DNA of 14,271 bases, taken from the NCBI GenBank assembly GCA_015478765.1, contig JADMKR010000212.1:1-14271 (forward strand), read 5' to 3'. The position numbers and the translations under genes are program-made. The DNA comes from Flavobacterium sp. Its GTDB lineage: Bacteria > Bacteroidota > Bacteroidia > Flavobacteriales > Flavobacteriaceae. The notes under the pieces were generated by a model, which was not told where the DNA came from, searched no databases, and was given only the letters and a program-made list of their open reading frames with translations. Below, one piece after another: positions 7,334 to 11,985 of this stretch; within the stretch, counting starts at the first letter, position 1, and each line of letters starts with the position of its first letter.

Positions 7334-7607
7334 GGCCACGAATGCACTAATTGCAGATAGTACATTCGTGAGTACGTACTTTATATTGGCCACTGATTCA
7401 CAGATTTTATTTTAATAGCCTTTATAATCATGGCATTGTTATAATAGCGAACATGTGCATTTTTCAGGATTTAGTCAACGGGCTTTTTTGAAATCTGTGA
7501 ATCTGTGGCGATGGATTTAAAATTATTTTTTGTTGCCACGACCCGAGCAAAGCGAATAGGCGAAGCAATGCACGAATTAAAAAATTTGAAATTCGTGAAT
7601 TCGTGGC
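7334..7607. repeat. Nested intergenic palindromes, GCCACGAAT / GCCACAGATT type
   Basis: The 290-bp gap between metH1 and metH2 is almost entirely repeats. (a) CACGAATG at 7337-7344 pairs with CATTCGTG at 7363-7370. (b) GCCACTGATTCACAGATTT at 7389-7407 pairs with AAATCTGTGAATCTGTGGC at 7491-7509, 18 of 19 positions, with an 83-bp loop. (c) GCCACGA at 7535-7541 pairs with TCGTGGC at 7601-7607, and inside it CACGAATT (7571-7578) pairs with AATTCGTG (7590-7597). The outermost GGCCACGAAT (7334) and ATTCGTGGCC (7599) also mirror each other, so units look inserted within units. No coding or promoter signal is seen. The element reaches to within 11 bp of the metH2 start. Confidence 0.75.
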
Positions 7608-7612
7608 CTTTA

Positions 7613-8614
7613 TTAGCTTTGAAATTCTACGATTTTTCGCGGCTGATATTCGCCCGCGACTTCCGCAATCAACTTAATATGTTCCGGTGTGGTGCCGCAG
7701 CAACCGCCGATGATATTGACTAAATTATCTTCGAGGTATTCGCGGATCAAAACCTGCATTTGCTCCGGAGTTTGATCGTACTGCCCGAATGCATTTGGCA
7801 GACCGGCATTGGGATGTGCTGAAATGTTTAAAGTTGTATTACGCGATAATCGTTTGAGATACGGTTTAAGCTGATCGGCGCCGAGGGCACAATTGAAACC
7901 GACACTCAATAGCGGAATGTGTTCGATAGAGATCAAAAAGGCCTCGACTGTTTGCCCGGACAATGTTCGGCCGGAAGCATCGGTGATGGTCCCCGAAACC
8001 ATTACCGGAGTATTGATGTTTCGTTCTTCTTTAACCTCTTCGATCGCGAATAGGGCAGCCTTGGCGTTTAGCGTGTCGAAAATTGTTTCGACCAGCAAGA
8101 CATCGACACCGCCATCGATCAGTGCGCCGACTTGCTCTTTGTAAGCAATGCGAAGCTCGTCGAATGTAATGGCCCGGAAAGCGGGATTATTGACATCGGG
8201 CGACATGCTGGCGGTACGGTTTGTGGGGCCGATGGAGCCGGCTACAAATCGAGATTTTTTGGGTTCGCGTGCGGTGAATTCATCGGCAACTTCCCGCGCA
8301 ATTTTAGCCGATTCATAGTTGAGTTCGTAGACAAGATCTTCGAGGTGATAGTCGGCCATACCGATCGTGGTTCCTGAAAACGTATTGGTTTCGATGATAT
8401 CGGCGCCTGCTTCGAAATATTTCGCGTGTACTTCGCGAATGGCCTGCGGCTGTGTGATCGAAAGCAGGTCATTGTTACCTTTGAGCGGATGCGGAAAATC
8501 CTTGAATCGGTTACCGCGGAAATCTTCTTCCGAAAGATTGTAGCGTTGCAGCATGGTTCCCATGGCTCCGTCGAGGACCAGGATTCGATTTTGAATTTCT
8601 TTTTCTATTGACAT
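7613..8614 (-). CDS. metH: Methionine synthase, homocysteine S-methyltransferase subunit (MetH N-terminal module)
   Basis: 333 residues corresponding to the N-terminal homocysteine/zinc barrel of MetH. ILVLDGAMGTMLQ opens the barrel (11-23). The zinc ligands are present: Cys242 in GFNCALG, and Cys305 and Cys306 in GGCCGTTPEH, matching C247, C310 and C311 of E. coli MetH. The protein binds and activates homocysteine and must act with the folate/B12 protein encoded just downstream. The ORF ends cleanly with TAA and metH2 starts with its own ATG 290 bp on, so this is a split gene rather than a frameshift. Start is the ATG at 8612-8614. It is preceded by a leader of about 240 nt after a SAM-I aptamer, so expression should fall when SAM is plentiful. 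Confidence 0.94.
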   Translation of the reverse strand: MSIEKEIQNRILVLDGAMGTMLQRYNLSEEDFRGNRFKDFPHPLKGNNDLLSITQPQAIREVHAKYFEAGADIIETNTFSGTTIGMADYHLEDLVYELNYESAKIAREVADEFTAREPKKSRFVAGSIGPTNRTASMSPDVNNPAFRAITFDELRIAYKEQVGALIDGGVDVLLVETIFDTLNAKAALFAIEEVKEERNINTPVMVSGTITDASGRTLSGQTVEAFLISIEHIPLLSVGFNCALGADQLKPYLKRLSRNTTLNISAHPNAGLPNAFGQYDQTPEQMQVLIREYLEDNLVNIIGGCCGTTPEHIKLIAEVAGEYQPRKIVEFQS

Positions 8615-8618
8615 GTGG

Positions 8619-8688
8619 GTGTTAGTTGTTAGTTGATAGTTGACAGTTTTTGGTTTTTGGATTTTGGATATTGGATATTGGATTTTGA
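8619..8688. repeat. Low-complexity repeat in the metH1 leader
   Basis: Plus-strand text is made of short tandem-like units: GTTAGTTGTTAGTTGATAGT followed by TTGG(T/A)TTTT and GGATATTGGATATTGGATTT. On the mRNA strand it gives an unstructured, C/A-rich run of about 70 nt directly before the metH1 ATG, with no G-rich Shine-Dalgarno. I know of similar filler between genes in other Bacteroidota, but that is from memory. Confidence 0.55.
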
Positions 8689-8705
8689 ATTCTATACATG
8701 ATACT

Positions 8706-8780
8706 TAGCCCCGATTGCAGTGGAAATCATTTTTTGCCATTCTTTATGGCGAAAAATATTGCAACGCAAAGCGGGACGCC
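8706..8780. repeat. Dispersed structured repeat, GATnGnAGnGG family, copy 2
   Basis: Begins TAGCCCCGATTGCAGTGG and ends GCAACGCAAAGCGGGA. The middle is a hairpin GCCAT (8736-8740) / ATGGC (8746-8750), extended by TTTTT/AAAAA across a bulged base. The 5' end matches copy 3 at 18 of 23 positions and the 3' ends also align. It lies inside the transcribed leader between the SAM-I aptamer and the metH1 start. Confidence 0.65.
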
Positions 8781-8855
8781 AGATGAACTGAATGAATCAG
8801 CATCTGCTTCAAAAAAATAAAAAATGTTATCGAAAAAGGGAGGGAATTTCGCGTG

Positions 8856-8952
8856 GTTATCTTTCTCAAATGAGTAGAATGTAGCACCTTCTTTACGGGT
8901 AAAGGGTTGCTAAGGCTTCACCGGGTCTAGTCCCTCGGCCTTTCGTGATAAC
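8856..8952 (-). ncRNA. SAM-I (S-box) riboswitch controlling the metH1-metH2-metF genes
   Basis: Read on the minus strand, all S-box parts are in order: P1 GTTATC (8952-8947) with GATAAC (8861-8856); P2 AAGGC/GCCTT with GAGGGA (8936-8931, kink-turn side) and GTGAAGCC (8921-8914); GCAACC (8910-8905); P3 hairpin CTTTAC/GTAAAG (8904-8891); GGTGCTA (8888-8882); P4 CTCATTTGAG (8874-8865); and the J4/1 GAAAGAT. It binds S-adenosylmethionine. A second GATAAC lies downstream (8831-8826) and is followed by a T-rich run, so it could compete with the P1 3' strand and serve as an expression platform. No strong compact terminator hairpin is obvious. The next gene is metH1, fitting feedback control of methionine synthesis. 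Confidence 0.95.
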
Positions 8953-8975
8953 AATCAATATGTGAATGAACACGG

Positions 8976-9006
8976 CAAAGTAATGTAATAGAATTTGAAT
9001 TTACAA
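8976..9006 (-). promoter_or_regulatory. Putative promoter of the SAM-I/metH1 transcript
   Basis: On the minus strand a TTG (9006-9004) is followed after 20 bp by TTACTTTG (8983-8976), one base from TAnnTTTG. The spacing fits the Bacteroidota -33/-7 arrangement and places the transcript start about 15-20 nt before the riboswitch P1. Confidence 0.45.
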
Positions 9007-9061
9007 CTGGCAATGCAAAAATATTTGCGATAACGATTTAGTTGGGTTTCGCAAACAGGCA

Positions 9062-9088
9062 TAAAAAAACCCGCTCGAGAGCGGGTTT
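9062..9088 (-). terminator. Intrinsic terminator of the T9SS protein gene
   Basis: A perfect 10-bp stem AAACCCGCTC / GAGCGGGTTT (9067-9076 and 9079-9088) with a 2-nt centre. On the minus strand it is followed by a run of seven T. It sits 18 bp after the stop codon of the T9SS gene and insulates the riboswitch/metH1 unit from it. Confidence 0.88.
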
Positions 9089-9106
9089 AAATAATTTTCG
9101 AGAATC

Positions 9107-10000
9107 TTAGTTCTTAACGAATTTAGCTGTTCCTTTTCCTTCAGCCGATTCAACTGATACGAAATAAACACCGGCGTTTAGTTCGCTCACATTGATCTGC
9201 GCTGTCATACCGCTAACCGCTTGTTGTTTTACAACACGGCCGTTGATATCGGTAATTGTCGCACCGCTCAATTCCATTGTGTTAGCTGAAATGTTCAACA
9301 CGTCTTTGGCAGGGTTTGGATACATTGCGAAGTTGTTGCGGAAGAAATCGGCAGTTGAAAGTGGACGGTCGACAGAAAGGGCATCTATAGCAATGATGTC
9401 TGAATTGCTCCCGGTAGTTCCCCCATTAGTTACAAAATATCTAAATGCAAGTTTACTGTCTGTTGGTCCGGTCAGTCCGGTAACGGTGTACGTATACTGA
9501 GTCCAGGTAAACGGATAATCTGTCGGATTCAAATTGGGATTAACTGACACGGCGAGTGTAGTAAAATCGCCAACATTGGTAGCACCTCCACTTGGAGTGA
9601 CCGACGCAGCACCATTAGTGCTAATTCTAAGTTCTAAACGGTCAGGATAAATTGTACCAGTTCCCGTACCACCCTTTCTCGTGTAGAAAGAAATTATATC
9701 GCCATTTTCCAACGTCATAACAGGTGTTATAAGCCAGTTGCTAATTGTGCCATTACCAGTCGCGCTCGTGTAATTTACCAAAGCGAATGAAAATTCGGTA
9801 CCGTTATAAGATCCTCCGGGAAACGCGGTCCCTCCACCTTGGGCCCATGCTCCTGCGCCAATTGGAACACTCTGATTGGTTGAGATCCAGCCCGCCGGCG
9901 CCAAATCAGCGAATGTATCAAAATTTTCCGAAAACACTACTTGCGCAGATGTAGTGCCTACTGCTAACATAAATGCAGCCGATAGTAAAAGTTTTTTCAT
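9107..10000 (-). CDS. T9SS-secreted protein with choice-of-anchor J (cleaved-adhesin-like) domain
   Basis: 297 residues. A Sec signal peptide (MKKLLLSAAFMLAVGTTSAQ, cleavage near 20) is followed by a beta-sandwich domain starting FSENFDTFADLAPAGWIS and containing SNWLITPVMTL and FRYFVTNGG (about 22-212), the choice-of-anchor J / cleaved adhesin pattern. The C-terminus (224-297) is a type A sorting domain: FAMYPNPAKDVLNI, ITDINGRVV, INVSELNAGVYFVSVES, KFVKN. The protein should cross the outer membrane by the type IX system and be attached to the surface or released. Its ligand is not evident. It has its own terminator and no clear TAnnTTTG promoter. It lies between the metH unit and metK without an obvious metabolic link. 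Confidence 0.88.
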   Translation of the reverse strand: MKKLLLSAAFMLAVGTTSAQVVFSENFDTFADLAPAGWISTNQSVPIGAGAWAQGGGTAFPGGSYNGTEFSFALVNYTSATGNGTISNWLITPVMTLENGDIISFYTRKGGTGTGTIYPDRLELRISTNGAASVTPSGGATNVGDFTTLAVSVNPNLNPTDYPFTWTQYTYTVTGLTGPTDSKLAFRYFVTNGGTTGSNSDIIAIDALSVDRPLSTADFFRNNFAMYPNPAKDVLNISANTMELSGATITDINGRVVKQQAVSGMTAQINVSELNAGVYFVSVESAEGKGTAKFVKN

Positions 10001-10137
10001 GAGATTAAGTTTATTTGTTAATCGCCTAAATTAAAGATTTATTCATGTTTGAAAAAGCTTTAATAGTTAAATTATAAACGACTTTGTCAACATTTAAAAC
10101 TACCGGCTCATATTTTTTTTATCTAAATGCTTTTCTC

Positions 10138-10145
10138 TACTTTTG
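10138..10145 (+). promoter_or_regulatory. -7 box (TACTTTTG) of the metK promoter
   Basis: TACTTTTGC is a frequent strong form of the Bacteroidota -7 element. The expected -33 position holds a T-rich stretch rather than TTG. Transcription would begin near 10150, just before the candidate SAM-binding leader, giving a leader of about 120 nt. Confidence 0.6.
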
Positions 10146-10157
10146 CCACAACTAATT

Positions 10158-10223
10158 AAGAGGAAAAATTTGACTGATTGCAACCTCGCTAAAAAATGCT
10201 AAAGCAGATTTCTCTCCTTTAGC
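10158..10223 (+). ncRNA. Candidate SAM-II-family riboswitch upstream of metK
   Basis: P1 GAGG (10160-10163) pairs with CCTC (10184-10187). The loop contains CTGATTGCA (10174-10182), which can form an H-type pseudoknot with TGCTAAAGCAG (10197-10207). This matches the layout of the SAM-II aptamer, whose loop ends in ATTGCAA and whose 3' strand contains GCTAAA. The 3' pseudoknot strand can instead form a 7-bp hairpin: GCTAAAG (10198-10204) with CTTTAGC (10217-10223). That is a possible ligand-dependent switch. P1 is shorter than in classical SAM-II, so this may be a variant. Location directly before metK supports a SAM sensor; binding is inferred. Confidence 0.6.
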
Positions 10224-10270
10224 TTCGCGCGACCTTCAGTTTTTCCCGATCAATACTAAAATTTCTATTT

Positions 10271-11521
10271 ATGGCTTATCTATTTACGTCGGAATCAGTT
10301 AGTGAAGGACATCCCGATAAAATTGCAGATCAGATATCTGATGCTTTGATCGACAATTTTCTTGCATTCGACCCCGATTCCAAAGTTGCTTGTGAAACCC
10401 TCGTGACAACAGGCCAGGTAATTCTGGCCGGCGAAGTGAAATCGAAAACGTATCTGGACGTCCAGAATATCGCACGCGATGTGATCCGCAAAATCGGATA
10501 TACGAAAAGCGAGTATATGTTTGAGGCTAATTCGTGTGGTATCCTGTCGGCCATCCACGAACAGTCGCAGGACATCAACCAGGGCGTTGACCGTGCGTAT
10601 AAAGAAGACCAGGGCGCGGGCGATCAGGGAATGATGTTTGGCTACGCGACCAACGAAACCGACGATTATATGCCGCTCGCACTCGACCTTTCGCACAAAC
10701 TCCTTCAGGAACTTGCGGCTTTGCGACGCGAAGATAACCAGATCAAATATTTACGTCCGGATGCGAAATCGCAGGTGACGCTTGAATATGACGACAATAA
10801 CAAGCCTGTGCGTATCGACGCCATCGTAATCTCAACGCAGCACGACGACTTTGACGAAGAATCGGCTATGCTGGCAAAGATCAAAACCGACCTGGTGGAG
10901 ATATTGATTCCGCGTATCATTGAAAAAAATCCGCAGTATGCGCACTTGTTCAACGACAAAATCCAGTACCACATCAACCCGACGGGCAAGTTCGTAATTG
11001 GAGGTCCGCATGGCGACACCGGCCTCACCGGCCGAAAAATCATTGTCGATACTTATGGTGGAAAAGGTGCTCATGGCGGCGGCGCGTTTTCGGGTAAAGA
11101 TCCGAGTAAAGTTGACCGAAGTGCTGCGTATGCAACTCGTCATATTGCAAAAAACCTGGTTGCTGCCGGTGTTGCCGATGAAATCCTGGTTCAGGTTTCG
11201 TATGCGATTGGTGTGGCAAAACCGATGGGGATTTTCGTGGAAACGTACGGAACTTCGAAAGTCAATATGACTAACGGCGAGATCGCGAAAAAAGTCGAGG
11301 AGATTTTTGACATGCGCCCGTATTTTATCGAGCAGCGATTGAAACTTCGCAATCCGATTTACAGCGAGACGGCAGCCTACGGACACATGGGCCGGAAGCC
11401 TGAAACGGTGAACAAGACTTTTACGGCGCCGGGAGGCGAATCGGTATCGGTGACGGTGGAATTGTTTACGTGGGAAAAATTGGATTTTGTGGATCAAGTT
11501 AAAGAAGCTTTTGGGTTATAG
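10271..11521 (+). CDS. metK: S-adenosylmethionine synthetase
   Basis: 416 residues, a usual length for bacterial MetK. It makes SAM from methionine and ATP in the cytosol, completing the methyl cycle fed by MetF and MetH. Motifs: FTSESVSEGHPDKIADQ (5-21, with His14 and Asp16 for ATP/phosphate and Mg), GAGDQG (115-120, the MetK signature hexapeptide), GPHGDTGLTGRK (245-256) and GGGAFSGKD (269-277, the P-loop-like signature). The ATG at 10271 is preceded by an A/T-rich leader without a Shine-Dalgarno, as usual in this phylum. Transcription is from the TACTTTTG box through the SAM-II-like leader. A terminator follows 20 bp after the stop. Nothing is missing. Confidence 0.97.
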   Translation: MAYLFTSESVSEGHPDKIADQISDALIDNFLAFDPDSKVACETLVTTGQVILAGEVKSKTYLDVQNIARDVIRKIGYTKSEYMFEANSCGILSAIHEQSQDINQGVDRAYKEDQGAGDQGMMFGYATNETDDYMPLALDLSHKLLQELAALRREDNQIKYLRPDAKSQVTLEYDDNNKPVRIDAIVISTQHDDFDEESAMLAKIKTDLVEILIPRIIEKNPQYAHLFNDKIQYHINPTGKFVIGGPHGDTGLTGRKIIVDTYGGKGAHGGGAFSGKDPSKVDRSAAYATRHIAKNLVAAGVADEILVQVSYAIGVAKPMGIFVETYGTSKVNMTNGEIAKKVEEIFDMRPYFIEQRLKLRNPIYSETAAYGHMGRKPETVNKTFTAPGGESVSVTVELFTWEKLDFVDQVKEAFGL

Positions 11522-11540
11522 CAACAGTACCGAAATATAG

Positions 11541-11570
11541 AAACCGTCTCGTTGAGGCGGTTTTATTTGT
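11541..11570 (+). terminator. Intrinsic terminator of metK
   Basis: AAACCGTCTC (11541-11550) pairs with GAGGCGGTTT (11554-11563), 10 bp with one G-T pair and a 3-nt loop, followed by TATTTGTTT. It lies 19 bp after the metK stop. Confidence 0.85.
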
Positions 11571-11571
11571 T

Positions 11572-11622
11572 TAAGGTTTAAGATTGAGAAAACTTGCTTT
11601 TTTAACCATTAAGGTCATTAAG
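11572..11622. repeat. 51-bp direct repeat, copy 1 (TTAACCATTAAGGTCATTAAG type)
   Basis: Identical to 11740-11790 at 49 of 51 positions. The unit starts TAAGGTTTAAGATTGAG and ends ACCATTAAGGTCATTAAG. The sequence after it (CATTAAGAC ... GATTC ... CTTAATG, to about 11690) has weak inverted symmetry. No coding signal. Confidence 0.85.
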
Positions 11623-11739
11623 GTGTTAAGGCATTAAGACGAAGAATATTTTTAATGATTCTTAACTTTCCTTCATTTCTTAATGTTTAAAGCAAATGCG
11701 GATTCTTGAAATAGCCGCGTGGTTTTTTTGTTTGAGGCT

Positions 11740-11790
11740 TAACGTTTAAGGTTGAGAAAACTTGCTTTTTTAACCATTAAGGTCATTAAG
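11740..11790. repeat. 51-bp direct repeat, copy 2
   Basis: The second copy of the unit at 11572-11622, 168 bp further on. It is also preceded by a degenerate version of the metK terminator 3' half (GTGGTTTTTTTGTTTGAGGC at 11720-11739 against GCGGTTTTATTTGTTTAAGG), so the duplicated segment included the terminator tail. Confidence 0.85.
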
Positions 11791-11843
11791 TAGTTTATTT
11801 CGACTAGTGGCTGAAAAAACCTCTTCTTTGTGATGATAATGCC

Positions 11844-11985
11844 TAGCCCGGATGGCAGCGGATAGCTTTTGCAGAAATCTTTTATTGTTTTAGGATTTTG
11901 GCGGCGACCAGCGGGAGCCGCAACAAAAACCGTTTAAACAATAAAGATTTCAAAAAACTAGCAGCGAACAGCCGGAAAATGCTAC
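11844..11985. repeat. Dispersed structured repeat, GATnGnAGnGG family, copy 3 (long hairpin)
   Basis: Ends TAGCCCGGATGGCAGCGG and GCAGCGAACAGCCGGA match copies 1 and 2. The middle is a long hairpin: GAAATCTTTTATTGTTT (11874-11890) pairs with AAACAATAAAGATTTC (11936-11951) with one bulge, continuing into GGCGGC (11900-11905) / GCCGC (11917-11921). It fills the gap between the convergent metK and receptor genes and reaches into the receptor's stop codon (11982-11984). Confidence 0.7.

Noticed and set aside
7334..7607. CRISPR array
   Set aside because: The repeats are inverted and of unequal spacing, with no regular spacers and no cas genes.
7323..7612. metH1/metH2 as one frameshifted methionine synthase pseudogene
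   Set aside because: Both ORFs have clean starts, stops and full domain sets, the break is at the domain boundary, and a split MetH is usual in flavobacteria.
7505..7723. Small plus-strand ORF in the metH1/metH2 gap
   Set aside because: It is made of the palindromic repeat and the antisense end of metH1, with no homology or promoter.
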